Of a stretch of 64,000 bases of DNA, positions 36,353-45,505 are shown piece by piece. Position numbers and translations under genes: made by a program. Positions within the stretch are counted from its first letter, which is position 1. Each line of letters begins with the position of its first letter. Where the stretch lies: assembly GCF_030160115.1 (NCBI RefSeq), contig NZ_BSNS01000002.1:186001-250000 (forward strand), given 5' to 3'. Origin of the DNA: Devosia nitrariae. GTDB lineage: Bacteria; Pseudomonadota; Alphaproteobacteria; Rhizobiales; Devosiaceae. Under the pieces are notes generated by a model. The model worked only from the letters and a program-made list of their open reading frames with translations. It was not told the origin of the DNA and made no database searches.

Positions 36353-36894
36353 TCCACCCGCAGTTCCCGCAGTTGCCATACCCAATGGTCATTGAACTTG
36401 GACCCCAGCAGCTCCGGATAGTCATCGCGAGGATAGACGATCCAGATCGGCCCCCAATCGCTGACCTCCATCTGCTTGCCATTCATGATGGTGGCAAGAA
36501 TGACGTCGTATTGCCGGAAGTGATCCATGGGCACCGGTGCGACGAAATCATTGAGGGCGGTGGCCGTCACCGTGCTGCCTTTGGCTCCGACCCGATCCAG
36601 GACCGCCCGCGCCAACACGCCCTCGAAAACCTGCACCCCATCCGTCCAGGACGTCGTCGTGCGCACCTCGGTGAAACCGAACGCCTCGAGCATCTCGCGG
36701 TCGAACTCTGCTCCGCGCTCGGAGTTGGTGACCTCGATATTGCCGCTGACGGTGAGGATGACGGGGCCCTGCGGCTTTGGAAGGGCATCAAGCGCCAAGG
36801 CCTGCGAACACGCGCAGACCACAACAACGATGAACGCCCACAAACCTGCTGTCGGCCGATACCTGCCACCCGCGACGTATTTGCCCCTCAACAT
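36349..36894 (-). CDS. Exported protein resembling a molybdopterin-binding oxidoreductase fold, likely accessory sensor
   Basis: Started at MLRGKYVAGG (36894), the protein is 181 aa with a signal-like hydrophobic segment (LWAFIVVVVCACSQALA). The mature part (VILTVSGNIEVTNSERGAEFD, WTDGVQVFEGVLARAVLDRVG, IMNGKQMEVSDWGPIWIVYP) recalls the sulfite-oxidase-type molybdopterin domain. No cysteine that could ligate Mo is present in the mature part, so it is probably a non-catalytic ligand-binding relative. It overlaps the kinase gene by 4 bp, so a partner role in sensing is likely. An in-frame ATG at 36951 gives a longer N-terminus. Confidence 0.65.
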   Translation of the reverse strand: MLRGKYVAGGRYRPTAGLWAFIVVVVCACSQALALDALPKPQGPVILTVSGNIEVTNSERGAEFDREMLEAFGFTEVRTTTSWTDGVQVFEGVLARAVLDRVGAKGSTVTATALNDFVAPVPMDHFRQYDVILATIMNGKQMEVSDWGPIWIVYPRDDYPELLGSKFNDHWVWQLRELRVE

Positions 36895-37108
36895 GCCGCA
36901 CCCTGCCCCGCTGCGTTTGAAGACAGAACTCTCCAATAAACTTGTAATCATTATGCCGAACCTCGTAGCCGTGCACTAAAATTTTTACAATCAAAGCTCG
37001 CACCCCACCCGTTTGGGTGGTGACATGGTCGAGCACCGCTCGTTTGCCGTGACGCCGCACTGAAGGCCGGCGCGCCAGCAGACTAAGCCACACGGGCAAA
37101 GAAACCTT

Positions 37109-37133
37109 GCCCGGGCGCCAGAGGGGCCCGGGC
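37109..37133 (-). terminator. Hairpin after the DUF5602-like gene
   Basis: Two GCCCGGGC arms spaced by 9 bases lie just after the minus-strand gene ending at 37140. They are followed on that strand by AAGGTTTCTTT. It may act as a terminator. Confidence 0.45.
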
Positions 37134-37139
37134 GAGAGG

Positions 37140-37934
37140 TCAGTCGCGCCAGATGAAGTTCTCGAGCACGACCTGGTGTTCGGCAAGGGCATCGTCATAG
37201 GCGATGCGATACTGCGTGGGGTAATAGCCGGGACTTGAGTAGCGGGCGGGCTGCTTGATTTCGCGCACGACGGTTGCCCGGCTTTCCAGCATCGCAAGCG
37301 TGATCATCGGTTCGAGGAAGGTGATCCTGCCATCCCAACCGCCATAAATGAACACCTCGGTAAACGGCTTGCCCTGAAAGATATCCGAGGCTGTGTCGGT
37401 CAGATGGAACCCCATCTGCGGGACGGGATCGGGCGTGGGCGGCGGGGCGTAGCCGGCAGGAACGAACTCGGCCGGCGGATAGCGGCCCCCCTTCTCCATG
37501 AAGTCGGGTGCGGCCGGAGAAATCGCCTCGCGTGCCGCCGCGTCAGTCATATAGAAATGCACGTCGAAGTGCGGGACACCGAACAGGTTCTCGGGCGGAT
37601 GCCCATGCTCGTTCCAGTTGAGATAGACATGGTCGAAGGCGAGGCCAGATATGCCTGCCTTCTCGGGCAGCGGCATCGAGACATCGATGCTCGACGTTCC
37701 GCTGACGCTCGAGATCGCGTCCGCCGATATGCTGACCCCGATGGCCGTCGGCCTGTTCTCCGCATCCGTCACGACCCAGGTGTGTGCTGTGCCTTTCCCG
37801 ATCGCGAAAGGTCCGCCCGCGTCAGGGACATCGTGAGGACCATCGTGTGCGTCGGCCGCGCCGGCAGACATCAGCCCGGCAATTGCCGCTAGTGCGAGAC
37901 CGCGCAGCGGCCGCTTCATGTTCATTCCAGTCAT
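37140..37934 (-). CDS. Exported DUF5602-like protein
   Basis: The 264-aa protein starts at ATG 37934 (after AAAGGAAC) and has a signal peptide (GLALAAIAGLMSAGAADA) followed by a His-rich mature start (HDGPHDVPDAGG). Conserved-looking segments are LAFDHVYLNWNEHGHPP, FGVPHFDVHFYM and PPAEFVPAGYA, with several His that could bind metal. This matches my memory of DUF5602/TTHB210-like proteins. It follows an O-methyltransferase gene at a 132-bp gap. Function unknown. Confidence 0.7.
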   Translation of the reverse strand: MTGMNMKRPLRGLALAAIAGLMSAGAADAHDGPHDVPDAGGPFAIGKGTAHTWVVTDAENRPTAIGVSISADAISSVSGTSSIDVSMPLPEKAGISGLAFDHVYLNWNEHGHPPENLFGVPHFDVHFYMTDAAAREAISPAAPDFMEKGGRYPPAEFVPAGYAPPPTPDPVPQMGFHLTDTASDIFQGKPFTEVFIYGGWDGRITFLEPMITLAMLESRATVVREIKQPARYSSPGYYPTQYRIAYDDALAEHQVVLENFIWRD

Positions 37935-38066
37935 CTTGCGTTCCTTTGGTTTGTTTCCGGTTTCCGGGCGCGCAGACGCCACCGGCGGCTGCCGGCCACG
38001 GAATGGCGGGGTATCGAATCGAGGGTTTGGTTGAGGGCCGCGGACGGCCCCCGTCGGCAAGCTACT

Positions 38067-39086
38067 TTACTTGATGCCGATGACGGCCCAGTAGGGCCCG
38101 GCAAGGTGCTCTACGCGAGTATCGCGGAAACCGGCACTTCGCATCCAGCCGACACAATCGGCGCCGGTGTAGTCGAAGCCGCCGGTGGTTTCGACCAGCA
38201 TGTTGAGGCTCATGAGCAGGCCCATGACGTTTTCCTGCCGGTCGTCGTCGATCAGCATCTCGTAGACGATGAGCGCCCCGCCAGAGGGCAAGGCGTCATA
38301 TGCCTTGGCGAGAAGCACGTCCTTCTCCTCCTGGTTCCAATCGTGGAGGATGTGCCCCATCACCAGGACGTCGGCGGTCGGGAGCGGCTCCTTGAAGAAG
38401 TCGCCGCCATGGAAGACAACTCGCCCGGCAAGGTCATTGGCCTCCACATAGTCTTCAAAGACCGGGCGAACCTGCGGCAGGTCGAAACCGATGCCTTTGA
38501 GATGAGGGTGTTCCCTGGCAATGGTGACCGGCAGCCCGCCCTCGGCCGTGCCGATATCGGCAAAGGTCCGGACCTGCTTCCAGGGGAACAGCTCTGCCAG
38601 CCGCTGGGCCGTCGGCAGGCTGGTCCCGGTCATTCCCTTGAGAAAGATGCGAAGCCGCTCGGGATCGTTGTAGACAGCCTCGAAGAGATCGTTGCCCGCT
38701 CCCTCCTTCCTCTCGTTCTGGGGCAGCCCGGTCTGAAGCGCTTCAGTAAGCGAGCCCCAGGAGGACCACAGGCGTTGCGAGGCGAGATCGAGAACGCCGC
38801 CGATATAGCTTGGCTTGCCACGGTCGAGATACCGATCGGCGTCTGGGGTGTTGGCGTAGGTCTCGCCATCCCGCTCGAGCAGGTGCAGCGCAACGAGCGT
38901 ATCGAGGAAGTCGCGGGCGCTGCGCTTGTGGAGGCCAAGGTCGCGGCTGAGAACAGTGCCGTCCGCGGGTCCCTTGGCAAGGCGCGTGAAAAGGCCGAGC
39001 TCCACAGCGCTGAACAACGCCTTGGAAGCCCAGAAGCCGAAACCTATCCGCATGATGAAGTCGGCCGTAATGGCAGGTGCTGACAT
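38067..39086 (-). CDS. SAM-dependent O-methyltransferase, COMT-like
   Basis: The 339-aa protein has an N-terminal winged-helix dimerisation domain (FWASKALFSAVELGLFTRLAKGP, HKRSARDFLDTLVALHLLERDG in part) and a class I methyltransferase domain with FADIGTAEGGLPV, GFDLPQV and MGHILHDWNQEE, where the His-Asp pair fits the catalytic base of COMT-type enzymes. Substrates in the family include small hydroxylated aromatics and carotenoid precursors. It is downstream of a LysR gene on the same strand. Confidence 0.87.
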   Translation of the reverse strand: MSAPAITADFIMRIGFGFWASKALFSAVELGLFTRLAKGPADGTVLSRDLGLHKRSARDFLDTLVALHLLERDGETYANTPDADRYLDRGKPSYIGGVLDLASQRLWSSWGSLTEALQTGLPQNERKEGAGNDLFEAVYNDPERLRIFLKGMTGTSLPTAQRLAELFPWKQVRTFADIGTAEGGLPVTIAREHPHLKGIGFDLPQVRPVFEDYVEANDLAGRVVFHGGDFFKEPLPTADVLVMGHILHDWNQEEKDVLLAKAYDALPSGGALIVYEMLIDDDRQENVMGLLMSLNMLVETTGGFDYTGADCVGWMRSAGFRDTRVEHLAGPYWAVIGIK

Positions 39087-39201
39087 ATCTATCTCCGTTG
39101 GGTTGAAACCGATGTGCGGAGATAGGCCTCACCGTGCCGGGAGGAAATCAGCGTTCCTGCCGTCTTGTCCTGCAGCAATGCATAACGGGCAACGCCGGCC
39201 G

Positions 39202-40113
39202 TCAGGCGCCTGTTACGCGGGTGCGCCCGTGCAGGAGGTCATGATAGCGCTTGATGTTTGCCGACATGAAATCGAAGAAGGCGCGCACCTTCGGCGTTTC
39301 CTTAAGGTCCGGATGGGTCAGCAGCCAGAATTCGTTCATCAGTTCCGGCAGCGGATCGATGACGCGGGCCAAGTCCGGTTCCGGATCGCCGATATGCACC
39401 GGCAGCATCCCAATGCCGAACCCCGACTTGATCGCCATCAGATGCCCGAGAATGGTGTTGCTGCGGCCGACGATCTCGGCCTCGGGCGCTACATTGTGCA
39501 GCCATCGGGCCGCTTCGATACGTGCCATTGCCCCATCGAAGGCAATCAGGCGGTGCCCGTTCAAGTCTGGCAACGCTTGCGGCAAGCCCTTTCGCGCCAC
39601 GTAGCTGCGGCTGGCATATCCCGCCCAGCCGGCATCAGTCAGCTTTCGGCAGATGAGGCTGCTGTCCGACGGCCGTCCGGCGCGGACAGCGACATCAGCC
39701 TGGCCCTGGTGGAGATCGGCGAACCGGTCTTCCAGCATCAGATCGACGCGCATGCGCGGGTAAAGCTGGTGGAACTCGTCGAGCAAGGGGGAGAGCAGGC
39801 CATAGGCAATGCCCTCGGCGGTCGTCACCCGCAGCACACCTTGCAATGCTTCGTCATGGAGGGCCGCCGCCCGGCAGAATGCGGCGACCGCGGCCTCGGT
39901 GGCGATCGCTCGCTCCTTGAGCTCGTTGCCACTTTCGATCAGGCGATAGCCATATCGGCTCTTCTCGAAGAGCGAGAGGCCCAACTCCTCCTCGAGCGCT
40001 GCGATCCGCCGGCTGACGGTCGACTGATTGACGCCCAAGGCGCGCGCCGCACCGGAGGTGCTGCCATCCCGGGCCACGGCGAGAAAATAACGCAGGTCGT
40101 TCCAGTCGATCAT
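39202..40113 (-). CDS. LysR-family transcriptional regulator
   Basis: The 303-aa protein starts at MIDWNDLRYFLAVARDG (40113) with a helix-turn-helix GAARALGVNQSTVSRRIAALEE and a substrate-binding domain (LRVTTAEGIAYGLLSPLLDEF ...). It resembles the LysR group that acts near oxidoreductase genes. It stands 115 bp upstream of the methyltransferase gene on the same strand, and may control it. Confidence 0.9.
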   Translation of the reverse strand: MIDWNDLRYFLAVARDGSTSGAARALGVNQSTVSRRIAALEEELGLSLFEKSRYGYRLIESGNELKERAIATEAAVAAFCRAAALHDEALQGVLRVTTAEGIAYGLLSPLLDEFHQLYPRMRVDLMLEDRFADLHQGQADVAVRAGRPSDSSLICRKLTDAGWAGYASRSYVARKGLPQALPDLNGHRLIAFDGAMARIEAARWLHNVAPEAEIVGRSNTILGHLMAIKSGFGIGMLPVHIGDPEPDLARVIDPLPELMNEFWLLTHPDLKETPKVRAFFDFMSANIKRYHDLLHGRTRVTGA

Positions 40114-40251
40114 CGGCCTCGCCCCCCGAGCCCACCGCAACGCCGCATCGTAGCCGCAGATCTTGCCGCCCGATAGCGACCTTTGGTTGGCACGAGCCGG
40201 ATGCCCCGGCGTGATCAGCACCAGCAGGGATGCGTCGTCAGCCTATCCGCT

Positions 40252-40983
40252 TCAGCGCGTGAAGACCCCGTAGGTGAAGCACGGGGTTTCGTTCACCAGG
40301 GCGAAGTAGCTCTTTTGGTGAGTCTTGCCGATATTGGGCGCCCAAGGGTCGTGGATGTGGAGGAGAGTGCCCATGCCGGTGGGATCGTCGTCGCTGTCGA
40401 TCCCGTAAACAACTACCCGGTGGCCGGACGAGCCGCGCCCAGCAGCATATTCGCCGGCGTTCCAAAGCATTGAGACCATAACCGGGCTGCGCGTCACCAG
40501 GCCCTTGAAGCCGGGCACGGACCAGCTTTGCGGCGCGTGGTAGGTGAGGCCGTGGACACGGGCGAATTCCTGGTTTCCCGAGACATTGTCGGCGTGGTCG
40601 GAAAAGTTCCGTGTGCCGCCGGTCGAGGACTTCAGATGGTCGGGCGTGCGGTCGATGATCTGTTGCGTCGTCGAGTTCTTCATCATGGCCGTTGCGGCAG
40701 CCCAACAGGTCGATGGGGTGGGCTGCGGGATAAGGCGGACGGCGTGGATGGTGGGTGGAGTACGCCTCGGCACGCCGCGCAACACACATTGGGTGATCGG
40801 GCCGACGATTCCGTCGACGCGGACGCGTCGCTGGGTCTGATACGCCCGGACGGCGCGATCGGTATTGCCACCGAATATCCCGTCTACGACGAGCCCCGGG
40901 TTCGGGAGCACGCCCAGATTGAGTGCGTTCTGGAGCGCGACGACATCGGGTCCCCTCGAGCCAATGCGAAGCAAACTCGTCAT
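40252..40983 (-). CDS. Papain-like cysteine peptidase with peptidoglycan-binding domain
   Basis: This 243-aa protein starts at ATG 40983 after GGGGGAAC. Residues ~5-65 are a PG_binding_1 domain (LLRIGSRGPDVVALQNALNL, DGIFGGNTDRAVRAYQ, DGIVGPITQ). Then comes a papain-like (C39/C70-type) domain with Cys in PSTCWAAATAMM, His in SGHRVVVYGID and Asp in LLHIHDPW. No signal peptide is seen in any plausible start, so export, if any, is by another route. It could be a secreted effector-like peptidase or a housekeeping cell-wall enzyme; both are guesses. Confidence 0.75.
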   Translation of the reverse strand: MTSLLRIGSRGPDVVALQNALNLGVLPNPGLVVDGIFGGNTDRAVRAYQTQRRVRVDGIVGPITQCVLRGVPRRTPPTIHAVRLIPQPTPSTCWAAATAMMKNSTTQQIIDRTPDHLKSSTGGTRNFSDHADNVSGNQEFARVHGLTYHAPQSWSVPGFKGLVTRSPVMVSMLWNAGEYAAGRGSSGHRVVVYGIDSDDDPTGMGTLLHIHDPWAPNIGKTHQKSYFALVNETPCFTYGVFTR

Positions 40984-41252
40984 TTCCGCGTTCCCCCAAT
41001 CGTGATCGACTGCCGCGATAGCTGACCCTGCGTCTCTGGAGTAAGAAACCATGCACCTTTCGCGCGACTTCGGCAAATGATGATTGGAAGCAGATCTCAA
41101 GGACGAGCGCTCGATAAGGCCGCACAGACACAGGCTCAGAAGCCCTCTAAGAGCCCGGAGCGAGATCAGGGCTTCGAAACGGGTTAGCGTTGCAAATGGA
41201 GACGCTGAACGTAAGCTCCTGTAAGGAGGAGTCTCGCTAACGGCGGAAAAAG

Positions 41253-42458
41253 ATGTTTGTAGAACATGACCCATTGCTGGTCGCGCTCTCGGTCGTGATC
41301 GCGATCCTTGGAGGATATACCGGCTTCGGGCTCGCAGCCCGGGTGCGCGGCACGTTCAACACAAGCCGCAGGTGGCTGCTTGCCGCGGCGGCCTTCTTTC
41401 TTGCCGTGAGCGTCTGGACCATGCATTTCGTCGCCATGCTGGCAGCGCCGCTTCCTCCCGATACCGTCTATCTCGTCCTGCCAACGATCGCATCTTTTCT
41501 GATCTGCGCTGTTGTGATGGGCGTGTCTCTGTTCTTCGTCTCAATCGGCGAGCCCTCGAGTTTGCGCATTATTGCTTCAGCGGTGCTGCTGGGCGCCGGC
41601 ATCGTATCGATGCACTATGTCGGCATCCATGGCCTCGCCGGCGCCTTTCATGTCGAGCATCAACTTGCAATGACGGTTGCGGCCGCTGTCATCGCCGTGG
41701 GGACCGCCTATGGTGGCCTGCGCGCCTTCCTTGCACGCCCCGGCGGCATGCGACTGGCGCTGAGCGCCGCCGCGTTCGGCATTGCGGTTTCCGGCATGCA
41801 TTACACCGCCATGCAGGGCATGCGCTTCCTGCCGGGACATGCTCCGAACCACGCCGCGCATGGCTTGGCTGCTTCGCCCGAGATGCTGTCCCTGGTCGTT
41901 TCCCTGCTTTGCTTCCTGATCGTTGCCGGCTTCCTGCTGCTCCTCGTGCCTGAGCCACGATCGACCGCGCTGATTGCGGTTCCCGTCCATCAAGCCGATA
42001 CGTACGCCTTCGCAACCTCGGGGACGGCGATGTCCGACAGGAACGACTTTGCCGGTTTACAGACGCAACACCACGTGCCCGTGCCTGGGGCCGGACCTCC
42101 GAGTGATACCCCCATGAGGCGTCTGCCCGTCGAAAGCGCCGATGGAACCCGTCTCATCGACGTCGGCCGGATTCGCAGCATCAAGGCCAACGCCCACTAC
42201 ACATTGGTTCACGACGGCAGTCGGGAGCGCATGTGCCCATGGGCGATCTCGCACGCTGAAGCGCAGTTGGATCCGGCCGTGTTCATACGCGTCCACCGCA
42301 GCCACATCGTCTCGATCCCGCACGTCTCACTGATCCGCAAGGAGGGTGACAGTGCCGTGGTTGAACTGGATGGCGAGGTGCCGCACCTGGTGCCGGTCAG
42401 TCGCACCAGGATTGCCGAAGTCCGGGCTCGGCTCGGCCTGATCAAGCGTCCCGCTTGA
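41253..42458 (+). CDS. MHYT-LytTR membrane transcription regulator (CoxC/CoxH-like)
   Basis: The 401-aa protein has an N-terminal seven-span MHYT sensor (residues ~1-235) with three Met-His units, TMHFVAML, SMHYVGIHG and GMHYTAMQG, that are thought to bind copper or a gas ligand. A LytTR DNA-binding domain follows (~297-395: DGTRLIDVGRIRSIKANAHYTLV, FIRVHRSHIVSI). This arrangement is known from CoxC and CoxH of CO-oxidising bacteria. It is followed by LytTR-type direct repeats at 42491-42526 and a degenerate EAL gene. No cox genes are visible. Confidence 0.9.
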   Translation: MFVEHDPLLVALSVVIAILGGYTGFGLAARVRGTFNTSRRWLLAAAAFFLAVSVWTMHFVAMLAAPLPPDTVYLVLPTIASFLICAVVMGVSLFFVSIGEPSSLRIIASAVLLGAGIVSMHYVGIHGLAGAFHVEHQLAMTVAAAVIAVGTAYGGLRAFLARPGGMRLALSAAAFGIAVSGMHYTAMQGMRFLPGHAPNHAAHGLAASPEMLSLVVSLLCFLIVAGFLLLLVPEPRSTALIAVPVHQADTYAFATSGTAMSDRNDFAGLQTQHHVPVPGAGPPSDTPMRRLPVESADGTRLIDVGRIRSIKANAHYTLVHDGSRERMCPWAISHAEAQLDPAVFIRVHRSHIVSIPHVSLIRKEGDSAVVELDGEVPHLVPVSRTRIAEVRARLGLIKRPA

Positions 42459-42490
42459 CTTCGGTCGCCGGGCACAGGTGACGACAGGTG

Positions 42491-42526
42491 CCGCAGTTCG
42501 TGCGGGTGAGACCGCATTTCGTGCGG
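42491..42526 (+). promoter_or_regulatory. Twin direct repeats with 21-bp period, candidate LytTR operator
   Basis: CCGCAGTTCGTGCGG (42491-42505) and CCGCATTTCGTGCGG (42512-42526) differ by one base and start exactly 21 bp apart, two helical turns. LytTR regulators bind short direct repeats with this spacing. Each repeat is also a short dyad (CCGCA/TGCGG). They lie 33 bp after the LytTR gene and 137 bp before the EAL gene. Confidence 0.7.
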
Positions 42527-42662
42527 AATCCGATCTTTTGTGCCCTAGTTCCTGCCGACAACTTGCCAACACCTGGCGCGCAGGAAACAGCTTTCAGCCA
42601 TAGCCTCCCGCAGGTGCGGATCCCTCAAGAATCCCGGCCTGAGGGAGGGCTGTGGGGACGAT

Positions 42663-43490
42663 ATGATCCAGCACACTTCCCGCACAAGCGGCCGGGTCAG
42701 CTCGGCGTCATCGGCTGATCGGCCTGCGATAAACGATCTCGATTTACTCGATGAACGGCATGTCGCGATCGTTCAGGAAGCGATTGCCGAAGGCCGTATC
42801 GGCTACGCCTTCCAGAGCATTCACGCCATCGGCGACCCGGATCAGATCCTTTACCGTGAGTGCCTGCCTTGCTTGATGGAGCGGGATGGTACTGAGCATG
42901 TCCACGGCGGGTTTGTTCACGCGTTGGAAATCCTGGGGGAGGCCCCGGTTCTTGATCGGCACATGCTCAGGCTTGTGCTGGACGAACTCGAATCCGATCC
43001 CTTGGCGGCTCTGGGATGTCATCTCTCGGCCGACAATTTCTCCAGCGCTGAAACCTGGGCTCACATCCGTGACCAGATCGCCGCTCGCTCCGAACTAGCC
43101 CCGCGTCTCATCCTCGATATCGATGCGACCTCGCCCTTTGCCGATACGGCCCTGGCGCGTGATCTGCTATCAGAGGCACGCGCCTTCGGTTGTCGCGTTG
43201 CATTGGATGGCTTCGGTTGTGGTCGATCGCTGGGGTTCGAAGCCGACATCGTCAAGATCGATGCGCCGTTTGCAATTGTCTCGAGCTGCGACCCTGACCC
43301 TCTGAGCATACTCTCTCTTGTGGTCGGTCGAGCGGCGGGCGCGGCTGGCGTCGTGATGGTTGAGGGTATCGAAGCGGTGGACCAGCTGGAGATTCCAAGA
43401 TTGTCCGGAGCCACGCATGTTCGAGGCCATAACTTCTCGAAATCTATCTTTCAGTTGCTGACGAGTGACGGTCGGCCACGAAGGGTCTGA
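42663..43490 (+). CDS. Degenerate EAL-domain protein
   Basis: The 275-aa protein aligns with EAL c-di-GMP phosphodiesterases: GRIGYAFQSIHAIGD, LYRECLPCL at the EAL position, LILDIDATSPF, VALDGFGCGRS at the DDFGTG position, DIVKIDA and MVEGIEAVDQL. The EAL motif keeps Glu but is otherwise altered, and the first Asp of DDFG is replaced (LDGFG). Loss of these metal ligands suggests a binding or regulatory role rather than hydrolysis. Start ATG 42663 follows GGGGACG. The LytTR repeats upstream suggest control by the previous gene. Confidence 0.8.
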   Translation: MIQHTSRTSGRVSSASSADRPAINDLDLLDERHVAIVQEAIAEGRIGYAFQSIHAIGDPDQILYRECLPCLMERDGTEHVHGGFVHALEILGEAPVLDRHMLRLVLDELESDPLAALGCHLSADNFSSAETWAHIRDQIAARSELAPRLILDIDATSPFADTALARDLLSEARAFGCRVALDGFGCGRSLGFEADIVKIDAPFAIVSSCDPDPLSILSLVVGRAAGAAGVVMVEGIEAVDQLEIPRLSGATHVRGHNFSKSIFQLLTSDGRPRRV

Positions 43491-43575
43491 AGCAGGTGAG
43501 ATTGTAGGGACTGAGGACCTACGCCACCCATGCGCGGTCTAATGAAACGCGAACCTGCTGGAAAATGTGGGGAGA

Positions 43576-43650
<75 letters not shown>

Positions 43651-43774
43651 TTGGGCGCGCGGGATGTGCCGGCGCGCCGACGCGGGCTCTACTGCCATAG
43701 GGTCCGGCTCGACGCAAGGCCTAAAAGCGCCTAAGAGAGGCGAACCGACCGCAACCCGCCGCTCCTGCCGATCC

Positions 43775-43933
43775 ATGGCGAAATCGCCCGAGACCATCGC
43801 CCGAGAACAGCGCCTCGCCGCAAAGCTGCGCGAGAACCTCAAGCGCCGCAAAGGACAGGCGCGGGCACGGGCCGGCGCCGAGGGCGAAGCGCCTGCCGGC
43901 CGGCCGCCGGAGCCGAGCGGAAAGAAAACCTAA
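43775..43933 (+). CDS. Small conserved protein upstream of murA
   Basis: This 52-aa highly basic protein, MAKSPETIAREQRLAAKLRE followed by NLKRRKGQARARAG, ends in a Pro/Gly-rich tail. The same short ORF occurs upstream of murA in other Hyphomicrobiales as I recall. The charge suggests nucleic-acid contact, but function is unknown. Confidence 0.75.
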   Translation: MAKSPETIAREQRLAAKLRENLKRRKGQARARAGAEGEAPAGRPPEPSGKKT

Positions 43934-44110
43934 ACCAATTTGCGATGTGCTGATACCGAGGCGGCGACAGCCCGAATCTCGACACATCGAACGGCCAAGT
44001 TCACGCGTCCTTTGGTTGCGGGCCGAGTTTGAGTCGGCTACCAGAGTTTTTCCTTTGCGGCGGGCGGGCCGCTCTTCGGCCACCAGGCCATATTCCCAGG
44101 ATTTTTCGAC

Positions 44111-45403
44111 ATGGATCGCATTCGTTTGGTCGGCGGCAACGAACTCAACGGCGAGATCGCCATCTCGGGCGCCAAGAACGCAGCGCTGCCGCTGATGATC
44201 GCCTCGCTGCTGACCGACGAGCCGCTGGTCCTGACCAATGTTCCACGCCTTGCCGACGTCAAGCAGCTGGAGCGCATCCTCGAGAATCACGGCGTCGATA
44301 TTGCCGTCCATGGGCGCCGGCGCGGCGAAGCCGAAGGCGTCGGCCAGCGCATGACCTTCCATGCCGCCGACGTCGTCGACACCACCGCTCCCTATGAGCT
44401 CGTCTCCAAGATGAGGGCAAGCTTCTGGGTCATCGGACCGCTTCTTGCTCGCGAACACCATGCACGCGTATCGCTGCCGGGCGGCTGCGCCATCGGCACG
44501 CGTCCGGTGGACTTCTTCCTTTATGGCTTGAAGGAACTCGGCGCCGAGATCGATATCGACGGGGGCTATGTGGTCGCAACCGCGCCCAAGGGCGGGCTCG
44601 TCGGCGGTCACGTCACGCTTCCCAAGGTCTCGGTGGGGGCGACCCATACCATCATGATGGCCGCAACGCTCGCCAGGGGCATCACCACTATCGAGAATGC
44701 GGCCATGGAACCCGAGATCGACAACGTCGCCGAGGCGCTGATCGCCATGGGCGCCAGGATCTCGGGCGTCGGTACGCGAACCCTGACTATCGAAGGCGTC
44801 GAAAAACTCGGCGGTGCCACCGTCGAAGTCATCCCCGACCGCATCGAGACGGGCACCTTCGCCATGGCGGCAGCCATGACCGGGGGCGATGTCTTCCTGC
44901 GGAACGCGCGGCCCGAGCACCTGCAGGCCGCGCTCAACGTTCTCAGCGAAGCGGGCGCCTCGGTTGCGGCCGAAGACGGCGGCATCCGCATCAAGCGCAA
45001 CGGCAACGGCCTGATGGCGGTCGACGTCGAGATCGATCCCTTCCCCGGATTCCCAACGGACCTGCAGGCCCAGTTCATGGCGCTGATGACCATGGCCAAC
45101 GGCGTCTCCCACATTCGCGAGACGATCTTCGAGAACCGCTACATGCATGTGGCTGAGCTCAACCGGTTCGGCGCCGACATCTCCGTCGACGGGCAGGTGG
45201 CGACTGTTACCGGCACGCCGACGCTCAAGGGGGCTCAGGTGATGGCAACAGACCTCAGGGCTTCGGTGTCCTTAGTCATTGCCGGACTTGCGGCGCGCGG
45301 GGAAACGATCGTCAATCGCATCTACCACCTCGACCGCGGCTTCGAACGGCTCGAGGCCAAGCTCTCCGGGTGCGGCGCCGAGATCGAGCGCCTGGCGGGC
45401 TAG
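44111..45403 (+). CDS. murA: UDP-N-acetylglucosamine 1-carboxyvinyltransferase
   Basis: MurA transfers enolpyruvate from PEP to UDP-GlcNAc, the first committed step of peptidoglycan synthesis. The 430-aa protein begins [28 protein letters not shown] (in part shown), contains the reactive Cys in [13 protein letters not shown] (C126), and [13 protein letters not shown] and [17 protein letters not shown] near the end. In related genomes it is followed by DUF2948 and hisD; here those lie 10 kb further on. Confidence 0.97.
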   Translation: MDRIRLVGGNELNGEIAISGAKNAALPLMIASLLTDEPLVLTNVPRLADVKQLERILENHGVDIAVHGRRRGEAEGVGQRMTFHAADVVDTTAPYELVSKMRASFWVIGPLLAREHHARVSLPGGCAIGTRPVDFFLYGLKELGAEIDIDGGYVVATAPKGGLVGGHVTLPKVSVGATHTIMMAATLARGITTIENAAMEPEIDNVAEALIAMGARISGVGTRTLTIEGVEKLGGATVEVIPDRIETGTFAMAAAMTGGDVFLRNARPEHLQAALNVLSEAGASVAAEDGGIRIKRNGNGLMAVDVEIDPFPGFPTDLQAQFMALMTMANGVSHIRETIFENRYMHVAELNRFGADISVDGQVATVTGTPTLKGAQVMATDLRASVSLVIAGLAARGETIVNRIYHLDRGFERLEAKLSGCGAEIERLAG

Positions 45404-45505
45404 GGTGTGATATTATTCAGGTGATGCCGGTCCGCAAATGGCCATTTTCGCCTCGGCCTGACCTTCCCGACACACCCTGGACCGCAACTCACAGATGGTG
45501 CGCTC

